From Clostridia bacterium (GTDB taxonomy: Bacteria; Bacillota; Clostridia; UMGS1883): 14,374 nt of DNA. Location of the stretch: the NCBI GenBank assembly GCA_021202495.1, contig JAJQCX010000071.1, positions 1 to 14,374 on the forward strand, read 5' to 3'. Under the pieces are notes generated by a model. It was not told the origin of the DNA. It saw nothing but the letters and a program-made list of their open reading frames with translations, and made no database searches. Below are positions 6,394 to 14,187 of the stretch, piece after piece. How positions within the stretch are numbered: the stretch's first letter is position 1; the number at the start of each line of letters is the position of its first letter. Position numbers and translations under genes: made by a program.

Positions 6394-6438
6394 AATAATA
6401 GCGAAAAATAAAAATCGGGCTGCGTTTTTGATGAATTC

Positions 6439-6466
6439 TTGACTTTTGGAGAAAAGAGTATAAAAT
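6439..6466 (+). promoter_or_regulatory. Promoter of the rnc operon
   Basis: TTGACT (6439-6444), a 16-bp spacer and TAAAAT (6461-6466) lie 48 bp before the rnc GTG. The first bases transcribed would include TAATCGGAGGG. Confidence 0.6.
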
Positions 6467-6514
6467 AGATAATCGGAGGGTTTCATAAGAGAAACGAAAG
6501 GAAATGACGTTTAA

Positions 6515-7195
6515 GTGGACAAGGACATTGAGGAGTTTGAAAAGCGACTGGGTTACAAATTTAAAAACAAGGAGCTTTGTCTGACGGCGCTGACGCACAC
6601 ATCCTACGCGAACGAAAACAGATGTGTGAGCTATGAGCGGCTTGAATTTTTGGGCGACGCCGTTTTGCAGATGCTGACGAGTAAATATATTTATAAAAAT
6701 TATCCCGATTTTCCGGAGGGGAAAATGTCGAGACTGCGGGCGAATATTGTGTGTGAGGAAACGCTGTGCAGGATTGCGGAAAAGATAGGAATTGACAAGG
6801 CGGCGCGTTTGGGACGCGGCGAGGAAATGACCGGCGGCAGACAGCGGCCGAGCATACTTGCCGACATGGTTGAGGCTGTTTTGGCGGCGGTGTATCTCGA
6901 TGCCGGAATTGAAAAGGCGGAAAACATCATTTTCGACGCCTACGGGCACATTATTGAGGCGGCGGCGCAGGGAAAGCTCAACACGGACTACAAGACGCAG
7001 CTGCAGGAAAAGCTGCAGGCGGAGGGCGAAAAGCCCGAATACACGGTTGTTGACGAGGTGGGACCCGCGCACGATAAGACGTTTACGACGATCGTTTCGG
7101 CGGGCGGAAAATTGCTTGGACGCGGAAGCGGAAAATCGAAGCAGGAGGCGCAGCAGCAGGCGGCGAAGGCGGCGTTAGAAATTGTTAAAGGGTGA
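6515..7195 (+). CDS. rnc: Ribonuclease III
   Basis: This endonuclease cuts double-stranded RNA, processes rRNA precursors and degrades sense-antisense duplexes. The protein is 226 aa, the normal bacterial length. The N-terminal RNase III domain carries the signature ERLEFLGDAVL, with E41, E44 and D48; the second metal-binding pair is D117 and E120 in LADMVEAVLAAVYLD. A double-stranded RNA-binding domain fills about residues 156-226 (from DYKTQLQEKLQ, ending in GKSKQEAQQQAAKAAL). The start is GTG: an in-frame TAA at 6512 lies directly upstream, so nothing longer is possible. The ribosome site AAAGGAAA (6497-6504) is rather far from it, which may keep expression low. It is followed by the radical SAM gene after 6 bp. 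Confidence 0.97.
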   Translation: MDKDIEEFEKRLGYKFKNKELCLTALTHTSYANENRCVSYERLEFLGDAVLQMLTSKYIYKNYPDFPEGKMSRLRANIVCEETLCRIAEKIGIDKAARLGRGEEMTGGRQRPSILADMVEAVLAAVYLDAGIEKAENIIFDAYGHIIEAAAQGKLNTDYKTQLQEKLQAEGEKPEYTVVDEVGPAHDKTFTTIVSAGGKLLGRGSGKSKQEAQQQAAKAALEIVKG

Positions 7196-7201
7196 AAATG
7201 A

Positions 7202-8176
7202 ATGGCGAATATAGCTGTTTTTATTCCTCATTCGGGGTGTGGGCACGACTGTGCGTTCTGCGATCAGCGCTCTATTACGGGCGAGACGAAAGCGCCTTCT
7301 TTTGTCGAAACCGAAGGGATAATCGAGGAAAGTTTGTCGACAATGAAGGAAATTCCGCGGATTGCCTTTTTCGGCGGCAGCTTCACGGGGATAGGCGTGG
7401 AATTGATGCAAGGGTATTTGTCGATTGCACAGAAATATGTCGATGAGGGACGGGCATGTGGGATAAGGATTTCAACGCGTCCGGATTATATCGACGAAAA
7501 GATACTTGACATATTGGGCAAGTACTCTGTGACAAATATTGAGCTTGGGGCGCAGTCGATGGACGATGAGGTTTTAAAAAGAGTGAACCGCGGGCATGAC
7601 GCCGAGGCTGTGCGGCGCGCGGCGGAACTCATCAATAAGAGGGGGTATACGCTGGGGCTGCAGATGATGACGTCGCTGCCGGGAGATACCATGGAAACAT
7701 CGCTTTATACCGCGCGGGAATTTGTGCGCTTGGGGGCGAAAGAGACAAGAATTTACCCCACGGTTATAATCGAGGGCACCAAATTGGCGCAAATGTACCG
7801 TGAAAAGAGCTTTGTGCCGGACAGCTTGGATGAGGCGGTGGAAAAGGCGGCCGCGTGTTGGGAGGTCTTTTTTGAAAACAACGTTAAGATTTTGCGGGTG
7901 GGGCTGCAAAATTCGGAAAAGCTGAAAAGGGCGGCAATCGGCGGCGCGTATCACGACGCGATGGGGGAATTGGTGAAATCGCGCGTTGTGAGGCGGGCGG
8001 CTGAGAGGGCGGACAGCGCGGAAATTGAAGCGCCGAGACGGCTTGCGAGCGTCGTTTTGGGGCAAAAAAGGTGCAACGCCGAATATTTTGCCGAGAAAAA
8101 CATTCCGTTTAAAATAAAGTGGGACGACAATTTGACGGGAGTTAAAATTTGCGGAAAATACATATTGACAATTTAG
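7202..8176 (+). CDS. Elp3-like radical SAM protein (no acetyltransferase domain)
   Basis: This 324-aa protein has the radical SAM cluster motif CGHDCAFCDQ (C13, C17, C20; CxxxCxxC) right at the N-terminus. After it come FFGGSFTG, RISTRPDYID and IELGAQSMDDEVL followed by NRGH, the pattern of the Elp3/YhcC-type superfamily, and a C-terminal extension as in Radical_SAM_C proteins. True Elp3 (tRNA wobble-uridine modification) carries a further GNAT acetyltransferase domain; this protein ends before one, so its substrate is unknown. A tRNA-modifying role is inference. It begins 6 bp after the rnc stop, with AAAGGGTG (7187-7194) as ribosome site overlapping the end of rnc. In many Clostridia I recall rnc, this gene and smc in a row; here thrS follows and smc is not in the window. 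Confidence 0.85.
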   Translation: MANIAVFIPHSGCGHDCAFCDQRSITGETKAPSFVETEGIIEESLSTMKEIPRIAFFGGSFTGIGVELMQGYLSIAQKYVDEGRACGIRISTRPDYIDEKILDILGKYSVTNIELGAQSMDDEVLKRVNRGHDAEAVRRAAELINKRGYTLGLQMMTSLPGDTMETSLYTAREFVRLGAKETRIYPTVIIEGTKLAQMYREKSFVPDSLDEAVEKAAACWEVFFENNVKILRVGLQNSEKLKRAAIGGAYHDAMGELVKSRVVRRAAERADSAEIEAPRRLASVVLGQKRCNAEYFAEKNIPFKIKWDDNLTGVKICGKYILTI

Positions 8177-8204
8177 ACTAAAGGTTGTACAATAATTTGT
8201 TGAA

Positions 8205-8226
8205 GGAAACCCCCGAAGGGTTTACC
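8205..8226 (+). promoter_or_regulatory. Hairpin between radical SAM gene and thrS
   Basis: AAACCC (8207-8212) and GGGTTT (8218-8223) pair around CCGAA, and outer GG (8205-8206) can pair with CC (8225-8226) past one bulged A. No T run follows, so it is probably a weak processing or stability element. A TATAAA at 8228-8233 follows but lacks a well-spaced -35 box. The 89-bp gap has no T-box. Confidence 0.35.
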
Positions 8227-8265
8227 GTATAAAATAATTATTTAAAGAAAGGCTGTGAAAAAAAT

Positions 8266-10203
8266 ATGTCGATTAAGGTAACACTGAGAGATTCCGTCAA
8301 GGAATTCGATTCGCCGGTCACCTTTATGGATATTGCGAAGAGCATATCGGAGGGGTTGGCGCGAACTACGCTGTGCGCGGTCGCGGACGGCGAGACGCAC
8401 GACTTGTATCAAACACTTGACCATGACGCCGTTGTAGAATTCAAGGGGTTTGAGTCCACCGAAGGTAAGCACACGCTTCGCCACAGCGCAAGCCATGTTA
8501 TGGCGCAGGCCGTAAAGAGGCTCTTTCCGCAGGCAAAGCTTGCGATAGGACCTGCGATTGAAAACGGATTTTACTATGATTTTGACCTTGACAAGGGCTT
8601 TACGCAGGAGGATTTGACCGCGATTGAAGCCGAAATGAAGAAGATTGTCAAGGAAAATCTTAAAATAGAGCGTTTTGAGCTGCCGAGAGAAGAGGCAGTG
8701 AAGTTCATGGAGGAAAAGGGCGAGAGCTACAAGGTTGAGCTGATAAATGATTTGCCGGAGGACGCGGCTATTTCGTTCTATCGTCAGGGCGAATTTGTTG
8801 ACCTTTGCGCGGGACCGCACGTACCCTCGACGGGCGCGGTGAAGGCGTTTAAGATAACGAGCACCGCGGGCGCATATTGGCGCGGCAGTGAAAAGAACAA
8901 GATGCTGACGAGAATTTACGCGACGGCATTCACGAAAAAGGCGGAGATGGAGGAGTATCTCGCACAAGTAGAGGCAGCAAAGAAGCGCGATCACAATAAA
9001 TTGGGTCGTGAGCTGGAGCTTTTCACGACAAGCGAGGTTATAGGACAGGGTCTGCCGATTCTTCTGCCGAAGGGCGCGAGAGTTATACAGGTTTTGCAGC
9101 GCTTTGTTGAGGACGAGGAGCAAAGACGCGGCTGGCTTTTGACAAAGACGCCGTTTATGGCAAAGAGCGATTTGTACAAGATTTCGGGGCACTGGGATCA
9201 TTACAAGGACGGAATGTTCGTTTTGGGCGACGAGGAAAAGGACAAGGAAGTGTATGCGCTGCGCCCGATGACATGCCCGTTCCAGTATCAGGCGTATTTG
9301 AACCGCGCGCGTTCGTACCGCGATTTGCCGCTGAGATATAACGAAACATCGACGCTTTTCAGAAACGAGGCGTCGGGCGAAATGCACGGACTTATCAGAG
9401 TGCGTCAGTTCACAATTTCGGAAGGACATTTGATGTGTACGCCCGATCAGTTGGAGGGTGAATTTAAGTCTTGTCTTGAGCTTGCAATTTACATGCTGCA
9501 GACGGTCGGACTTTATGAGGATGTGTCGTACAGATTCTCGCAGTGGGATCCCAACGACCGTGAGAAATACATCGGAACGCCGGAGCAGTGGGATGAGGCG
9601 CAGGGCGCCATGAAGAAGATACTTGACCATCTTGAAATTCCGTATAAGATTGGTGTGGGCGAGGCGGCGTTCTACGGTCCTAAGTTTGACATTCAGATAA
9701 AGAATGTTTACGGCAAGGAAGACACGCTGATAACAATTCAGATTGACCAAATGCTCGCAAAGCAGTTTGACATGGTATATACGGACAAGGACGGACAGAA
9801 GAAAAATCCGTATATTATCCACAGAACGAGCATCGGATGCTATGAGAGAACGCTGGCGCTGCTTATTGAAAAATACGCGGGCGCGTTCCCGACATGGCTT
9901 GCACCGATTCAGGTGAAGATTTTGCCGATAAGCGAGAGACATCTCGACTACGCGGCGGAGCTCAACAAGAAGTTTATGAACCTTGGCATCAGAAGCGAAT
10001 ACGACGACAGAAGCGAAAAGATCGGCTATAAGATTCGCGAGGCACAGCTTGAAAAGGTGCCGTATATGCTGCTTGTGGGCGACAAGGAAGTCGAAGCGGG
10101 CACCGTGAGCGTGAGAAGCCGCAAGGACGGCGAAAAGGGCGCTATGAGCGTGGACGACTTTATTTCCATGATACAAGAGGAAATCGAGACAAAGGCGAGA
10201 TAA
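8266..10203 (+). CDS. thrS: Threonyl-tRNA synthetase
   Basis: This class II synthetase charges tRNA-Thr and removes mischarged serine. At 645 aa it has the full bacterial layout: TGS domain (1-61), editing domain (about 62-240), catalytic core (about 243-535) and anticodon-binding domain (about 536-645). Editing-site residues are H73, H77, C181 and H185 (HSASH, LCAGPH). The catalytic zinc ligands are C337 (RPMTCPFQ), H388 (SEGHLM) and H519 (IIHRTS). Motif 2 reads TLFRNEASGEMHGLIRVRQF instead of the E. coli-type VHRHE...; I recall this variant from Clostridia. No T-box precedes it, although thrS is a common T-box target in Bacillota. The ribosome site (AAAGAAAGG) is about 13 bases before the ATG. 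It may be read with rnc and the radical SAM gene. Confidence 0.98.
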   Translation: MSIKVTLRDSVKEFDSPVTFMDIAKSISEGLARTTLCAVADGETHDLYQTLDHDAVVEFKGFESTEGKHTLRHSASHVMAQAVKRLFPQAKLAIGPAIENGFYYDFDLDKGFTQEDLTAIEAEMKKIVKENLKIERFELPREEAVKFMEEKGESYKVELINDLPEDAAISFYRQGEFVDLCAGPHVPSTGAVKAFKITSTAGAYWRGSEKNKMLTRIYATAFTKKAEMEEYLAQVEAAKKRDHNKLGRELELFTTSEVIGQGLPILLPKGARVIQVLQRFVEDEEQRRGWLLTKTPFMAKSDLYKISGHWDHYKDGMFVLGDEEKDKEVYALRPMTCPFQYQAYLNRARSYRDLPLRYNETSTLFRNEASGEMHGLIRVRQFTISEGHLMCTPDQLEGEFKSCLELAIYMLQTVGLYEDVSYRFSQWDPNDREKYIGTPEQWDEAQGAMKKILDHLEIPYKIGVGEAAFYGPKFDIQIKNVYGKEDTLITIQIDQMLAKQFDMVYTDKDGQKKNPYIIHRTSIGCYERTLALLIEKYAGAFPTWLAPIQVKILPISERHLDYAAELNKKFMNLGIRSEYDDRSEKIGYKIREAQLEKVPYMLLVGDKEVEAGTVSVRSRKDGEKGAMSVDDFISMIQEEIETKAR

Positions 10204-10211
10204 ATATCTAT

Positions 10212-10247
10212 GGGGCGGGAGTTCTGCGGAACGCCGCCCCGTTATTA
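10212..10247 (+). terminator. Terminator after thrS
   Basis: GGGGCGG (10212-10218) pairs with CCGCCCC (10234-10240), and inside it GTTC (10221-10224) pairs with GAAC (10229-10232). The tail GTTATTAT is only moderately T-rich, but the hairpin is very stable and lies 8 bases after the stop. Confidence 0.75.
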
Positions 10248-10290
10248 TGTTCGTTATTATAAATTTTGGGGAAAATTCACAAAAAAGTTG

Positions 10291-10319
10291 TTTACAATCA
10301 TGAAATTGCATTATATAAT
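10291..10319 (+). promoter_or_regulatory. Promoter of the GH35-pgi operon
   Basis: TTTACA (10291-10296), a 17-bp spacer and a perfect TATAAT (10314-10319) lie 43 bp before the GH35 start. I see no convincing cre site or operator dyad in the short leader. Confidence 0.75.
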
Positions 10320-10361
10320 TATGATGTTAATACAGACTAAACATGAAACGGAGGGTTTCTT

Positions 10362-12098
10362 ATGGGTAAGTTTGAGGTTAAGGATCAATTTTACTTAAAC
10401 GGAGAGCCGTTTAGAATAATCTCGGGCGGGATGCACTATTTCAGAGTGGTGCCCGAATATTGGAGAGACAGGCTTGAAAAGCTCAAGGCTATGGGCTGCA
10501 ACACCGTTGAAACGTATGTCGCGTGGAATATGCATGAGCCGAAGGAGGGCGAATTTGTATTTGACGGGATTTGCGACTTGAAAAAGTTTATCGAGACGGC
10601 GCAGGAGCTGGGGCTTTATGTTATCGTCCGTCCGTCGCCGTACATCTGCGCGGAGTGGGAATTCGGCGGGCTTCCGGCGTGGCTTTTGAAGCACGACGGG
10701 ATAAAGCTGCGCGGGCTTTACGAGCCGTACATGACATATGTGAAGCGTTATTATGAAAAGCTGTTTGAAATATTGGCGCCGCTGCAGATAACGCGGGGCG
10801 GTCCGATAATTATGTTTCAGATTGAGAATGAGTACGGCTATTACGGCGACGACACCGAATATCTTAAGGCGATGAAGGATTTGATGATTGAAAACGGCGC
10901 GGAGGTGCCCTTTGTGACGTCGGACGGGCCGTGGGGCGATGCGATTGAAAGCGGAAAGTGCCCGGGTGCGCTGCCGACAGGTAACTTCGGCTCGAACGTC
11001 AAGGGACAGTTTGACGCTTTGAGAAAGTATACCGACGGCGGGCCTGTGATGGTAATGGAATTTTGGGTCGGCTGGTTTGACAACTGGGGCTGCGGAAAGC
11101 ACAATACGTCTAACTTGGAGCAGAACAAGCTCGATTTTGAGGACGCGATTAAGCTCGGAAATGTCAACATCTATATGTTCCACGGGGGCACGAATTTCGG
11201 CTTTATGAACGGGTCGAACTATTACGACGAGCTCTCGCCTGACGTTACGAGCTACGACTATGACGCGGTTTTGTCGGAGGACGGAGAGATAACGCCGAAA
11301 TATGAGGCGTTCCGCGAGATAGTCGCAAAATATGCCGATGTGCCGGAAGTTCCGCTTTCGACGAAAATTTTAAAGAAGGATTACGGCACGCTTCGCTGTG
11401 AGGGCAAGGTAAGCCTCAAGAATGTTATTGCCGACATTTCAAAGCCCGTACACGCGCATTCGACAATCGCGATGGAAAAGCTCGACCAGTGCTACGGATA
11501 TACATATTACGAGACGGATTTCGGAAAGGACAAGTGGCTTGAGAGGCTGTATTTGGCGGACGCAAACGACCGCGCGGTCGTAATGCTCGACGACGAGATT
11601 GAAACGACAATCTACGACAGAGAGCTCTTGGCGGAGAAAAAAATTAACAAGAGCGCGCAAAAGCTTGGAATACTTATGGAAAACATGGGCAGAGTAAACT
11701 ACAGCTGGAAGATTGAAAAGCAGCAGAAGGGCATTACGAACGGCGTTCTGGTGAACGGACATTTCCACTACGGATGGGATTCGTACCCGCTTCCGCTTGA
11801 CAACATTGACAAGGTTGACTTTTCCAAGGGATATGAGGAAAATACGCCCGCGTTCTACAAATTCGGCTTTGAGGCGGATGAATTGGGCGACACGTTTATC
11901 GAGCCTGAGGGCTTCGGAAAGGGCGTTGTATTTGTAAATGGGTTCAACATCGGGCGTTTTTGGGAGATAGGCCCGCAAAAGAGGCTCTACATTCCCGCTC
12001 CGCTTTTGAAGAAGGGACACAATGAGATTGTAATTTTTGAAACGGACGGCAAGGCGAAGGATGAGGCTTCACTCAAAGCCGAGCCGAAGCTGGATTAA
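10362..12098 (+). CDS. Intracellular beta-galactosidase, glycoside hydrolase family 35
   Basis: This retaining glycosidase removes terminal beta-linked galactose from oligosaccharides. At 578 aa it has the typical size of compact bacterial GH35 enzymes. The N-terminal TIM barrel carries the family signature GGPIIMFQIENEYG, in which E157 is the expected acid/base. The nucleophile is expected at E233 in VMEFWVGWFDNWG. Other GH35 landmarks are GGMHYFRV, YVAWNMHEP, RPSPYICAEWEFGGLPAWLL and FHGGTNFGFMNG. A beta-sandwich part ends with VFVNGFNIGRFW (about residues 524-535), the galactose-binding-like domain. There is no signal peptide, so the substrate must be imported first. The start has GGAGGG (10350-10355) 6 bases upstream. 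pgi follows 21 bp after the stop. Confidence 0.95.
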   Translation: MGKFEVKDQFYLNGEPFRIISGGMHYFRVVPEYWRDRLEKLKAMGCNTVETYVAWNMHEPKEGEFVFDGICDLKKFIETAQELGLYVIVRPSPYICAEWEFGGLPAWLLKHDGIKLRGLYEPYMTYVKRYYEKLFEILAPLQITRGGPIIMFQIENEYGYYGDDTEYLKAMKDLMIENGAEVPFVTSDGPWGDAIESGKCPGALPTGNFGSNVKGQFDALRKYTDGGPVMVMEFWVGWFDNWGCGKHNTSNLEQNKLDFEDAIKLGNVNIYMFHGGTNFGFMNGSNYYDELSPDVTSYDYDAVLSEDGEITPKYEAFREIVAKYADVPEVPLSTKILKKDYGTLRCEGKVSLKNVIADISKPVHAHSTIAMEKLDQCYGYTYYETDFGKDKWLERLYLADANDRAVVMLDDEIETTIYDRELLAEKKINKSAQKLGILMENMGRVNYSWKIEKQQKGITNGVLVNGHFHYGWDSYPLPLDNIDKVDFSKGYEENTPAFYKFGFEADELGDTFIEPEGFGKGVVFVNGFNIGRFWEIGPQKRLYIPAPLLKKGHNEIVIFETDGKAKDEASLKAEPKLD

Positions 12099-12119
12099 AT
12101 TTGAAGGGAGAAGATTGAA

Positions 12120-13472
12120 ATGGTAAAGATTAAATTTGATTGCTCAAAGGCGGCGCAGTTTATAAACGAGGGCGAGCTTGAGGCGTTGAAGCCGCAGGTT
12201 GCGCTTGCGCATGACACGCTGCACAACGGCACAGGCGCGGGAAGCGATTTCCTGGGCTGGGTGAGACTGCCGGAGGATTACGACAAGGAGGAATTTGCCC
12301 GCATTAAGAAGGCGGCGGAGAAGATTAAGTCCGATTCCGAGGCTTTGATTGTGATAGGCATAGGCGGAAGCTACCTCGGCGCGAGAATGGTTATAGAAAT
12401 GTTAAACAACAACTTCTATAACGTTTCAAAGGATGCGCGCAAAGGTGCGCCGCAGATATTCTACGCGGGAAATTCGATAAGCTCGACATATTTGGCGGAG
12501 CTCATTGACGCGGTTAAGGACAAGGATTTTTCGGTGAACATAATTTCAAAGAGCGGCACGACGACGGAGCCCGCGATTGCGTTCAGAGTGTTCCGCGACA
12601 TGCTTGTTGAAAAGTACGGCAAAGAGGGCGCGAAGGGACGCATTTACGCGACGACCGACAAGGCGAAGGGCGCACTCAAGTCGCTTGCTGACAAGGAAGG
12701 TTATGAAACATTCGTTGTACCGGATGACGTCGGCGGACGTTACAGCGTTTTGACGGCGGTAGGTCTTTTGCCGATTGCGGCGAGCGGCTGCGACATCGAC
12801 GCTCTTATGCAGGGTGCGAGAGACGCGATGGAGGAATATTCAAATCCCGATCTTGACAAGAACGAGTGCTACAAGTATGCGGCTTGCAGAACGGCGCTTT
12901 ACAGGAAGGGCAAGAGCGTCGAAATGCTCATCAACTATGAGCCCAACGTGCACTATTTTGCCGAGTGGTGGAAGCAGCTTTTCGGCGAGAGCGAGGGCAA
13001 GGACAACAAGGGCATTTTCCCGGCGGCGGCGGACTTTTCGTCCGATTTGCACTCGATGGGGCAATATATTCAGGACGGACTGCGCATTATGTTTGAGACG
13101 GTTGTGTTCTTTGAAAACGCGAGACGCGACATTGTTATCGGAACGGATGCGGACAATGTTGACGGCTTGAACTTCCTTGCGGGAAAGAATTTGAGCTATG
13201 TGAACGAGCAGGCGTTTAACGGAACGCTTTTGGCTCACACGGACGGCAATGTGCCAAATCTCATTTTGAAGGTTGAAAAGATGGACGAATACTGCCTTGG
13301 CAACATGATTTATTTCTTTGAAAAGGCGTGCGGAATTTCGGGCTATATGAACGGGGTAAATCCGTTCAACCAGCCGGGCGTTGAGGCGTATAAGAAAAAC
13401 ATGTTCGCGCTTTTGGGCAAGCCCGGATACGAGGCGGCACAGGCTGAGCTTTTGGCGAGACTGGAGAAATAA
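12120..13472 (+). CDS. pgi: Glucose-6-phosphate isomerase
   Basis: Pgi interconverts glucose-6-phosphate and fructose-6-phosphate in glycolysis. The protein is 450 aa, the short bacterial form seen in Bacillota. Two SIS-type sugar-phosphate segments are clear: VIGIGGSYLGAR (near 78-89) and ISKSGTTTEPA (near 141-151). VGGRYSVLTAVG is the first family signature and NPFNQPGVEAYK the second. By counting, the catalytic residues are E290 (FGES), H311 (SSDLHSMGQ) and K425 (GVEAYK), the same numbers I recall for the Geobacillus enzyme. The ribosome site GGGAG (12106-12110) is 9 bases before the ATG. It lies 21 bp behind the GH35 gene with no terminator between, so the two are one operon and glucose released from beta-galactosides can pass to it after phosphorylation. 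Confidence 0.97.
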   Translation: MVKIKFDCSKAAQFINEGELEALKPQVALAHDTLHNGTGAGSDFLGWVRLPEDYDKEEFARIKKAAEKIKSDSEALIVIGIGGSYLGARMVIEMLNNNFYNVSKDARKGAPQIFYAGNSISSTYLAELIDAVKDKDFSVNIISKSGTTTEPAIAFRVFRDMLVEKYGKEGAKGRIYATTDKAKGALKSLADKEGYETFVVPDDVGGRYSVLTAVGLLPIAASGCDIDALMQGARDAMEEYSNPDLDKNECYKYAACRTALYRKGKSVEMLINYEPNVHYFAEWWKQLFGESEGKDNKGIFPAAADFSSDLHSMGQYIQDGLRIMFETVVFFENARRDIVIGTDADNVDGLNFLAGKNLSYVNEQAFNGTLLAHTDGNVPNLILKVEKMDEYCLGNMIYFFEKACGISGYMNGVNPFNQPGVEAYKKNMFALLGKPGYEAAQAELLARLEK

Positions 13473-13475
13473 CTC

Positions 13476-13504
13476 TTGCAATTGGGGTTAAGCTGTAGTA
13501 TAAT
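13476..13504 (+). promoter_or_regulatory. Promoter of the P-loop gene, with AT dyad
   Basis: TTGCAA (13476-13481), a 17-bp spacer and a perfect TATAAT (13499-13504) start 4 bases after the pgi stop. A perfect dyad, ATAATATAT-ct-ATATATTAT (13500-13519), overlaps the -10 box and the start region, and could be an operator or simply AT-rich sequence. No terminator for pgi is visible before the promoter. Confidence 0.65.
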
Positions 13505-13584
13505 ATATCTATATATTATCGCTGTGGATGATGCGGCGAAAACAGAAGATTTAATACTGATAAAATCAAAGGAGGATTTTTACA

Positions 13585-13998
13585 ATGCTCAAAGTTATTA
13601 TCGGCGAAAAAGGCACGGGAAAGACAAAAAAGCTCATTGACCTTGTTCATCAGGCAGAGGAGCAGACGAACGGTTCGGTTGTTTTCATAAATAAGGGCGA
13701 CAGACACATTTTCGATGTGTCGTACCGCATTCGTCTTGTGGACACGAAGGAATTTGACGTGGCTACATATGCCTCGCTCTACGGTCTCGTTTGCGGCATG
13801 ATTTCGCAGAATTACGACATTAAGAACATCTTTATCGACAGCGTGACGAAAATCGCGGGCGATAACATGGATGATTTGGCGAACTGCCTTGACAGGCTCG
13901 ACAAGATTGCGAAAAAGTTTGACGTTGAGATTGTCATTATAATCAGTATGCCGAAGGCGGATGCGCCCGAGGGCGTTCTGAAATACGCGGAAGAATAA
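13585..13998 (+). CDS. Small P-loop ATPase-like protein of unknown function
   Basis: This is a 137-aa protein with a clear Walker A motif at the N-terminus, GEKGTGKT (G7-T14, fitting GxxxxGKT). A probable Walker B strand is NIFIDS ending at D85, and a last hydrophobic strand is VEIVIIISMP. The size and strand order are those of a minimal nucleotide-binding domain, somewhat like thymidine kinase or RecA-type cores, but none of their substrate motifs are seen. I recall similar short proteins labelled 'ATP-binding' or, misleadingly, 'PilT' in Clostridia. There are no membrane segments or signal peptide, so it is cytoplasmic. The start has a strong AAAGGAGG (13568-13575) 9 bases upstream. It has its own promoter and terminator, and its neighbours give no hint of its job. 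Confidence 0.75.
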   Translation: MLKVIIGEKGTGKTKKLIDLVHQAEEQTNGSVVFINKGDRHIFDVSYRIRLVDTKEFDVATYASLYGLVCGMISQNYDIKNIFIDSVTKIAGDNMDDLANCLDRLDKIAKKFDVEIVIIISMPKADAPEGVLKYAEE

Positions 13999-14014
13999 AA
14001 TATTGAAATGAAAT

Positions 14015-14041
14015 AGGCTCGGCTTTTGCCGAGCTTATTTT
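14015..14041 (+). terminator. Terminator after the P-loop gene
   Basis: GCTCGGC (14017-14023) and GCCGAGC (14028-14034) form a perfect 7-bp stem around TTTT, extended by a G-T and an A-T pair, followed by TTATTTT. Confidence 0.9.
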
Positions 14042-14067
14042 GTGGGCGAACAGATGTGAAATAACGG

Positions 14068-14096
14068 TTGACAAGCGGGAGAAAAAATGATATTAT
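14068..14096 (+). promoter_or_regulatory. Consensus promoter of a small RNA
   Basis: A perfect TTGACA (14068-14073), an optimal 17-bp spacer and TATTAT (14091-14096) make one of the best promoters in the window, yet no + strand gene follows. The predicted start is near 14103, and the next signal is a terminator about 85 bases on. Confidence 0.75.
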
Positions 14097-14102
14097 AAAA
14101 AT

Positions 14103-14187
14103 GAAAAAGGCAAGACCTTAAACGGTTATGCCGTGTAAACGTTTAAAAAATAACGCTATCACTTGGCACGGTGGGCGTTATTTTTTT
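14103..14187 (+). ncRNA. Candidate antisense antitoxin RNA (about 85 nt)
   Basis: The RNA runs from the promoter at 14068-14096 to the terminator hairpin ending at 14187. Its only ORF is a six-codon one near its 5' end, so it is probably not an mRNA. Its 3' part is complementary to the last codons and terminator of the small - strand ORF, the tail-to-tail overlap known from type I systems such as txpA/RatA. It contains the hairpin ACGG-ttatg-CCGT (14122-14134 region). A near match to a CcpA cre site, TGTAAACGTTTAAA (14134-14147), lies just inside it. That it acts as an antitoxin is inference from the arrangement. Confidence 0.55.
14145..14187. terminator. Bidirectional terminator between sRNA and toxin
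   Basis: AAAAAATAACGC (14145-14156) pairs with GCGTTATTTTTT (14175-14186), giving a 12-bp stem with T runs on either strand; CAC/GTG (14160-14162/14171-14173) pair inside the loop. On the - strand the toxin stop codon (14178-14180) is part of the stem, so both RNAs would share this end. Confidence 0.85.

Noticed and set aside
10343..10369. Eight-codon ORF overlapping the GH35 start
   Set aside because: Too short, contains the GH35 ribosome site itself and has none of its own.
14134..14147. CcpA cre-like site TGTAAACGTTTAAA
   Set aside because: One mismatch to the consensus in a T/A-rich palindrome and no sugar gene controlled by it; kept only as a remark in the small RNA entry.
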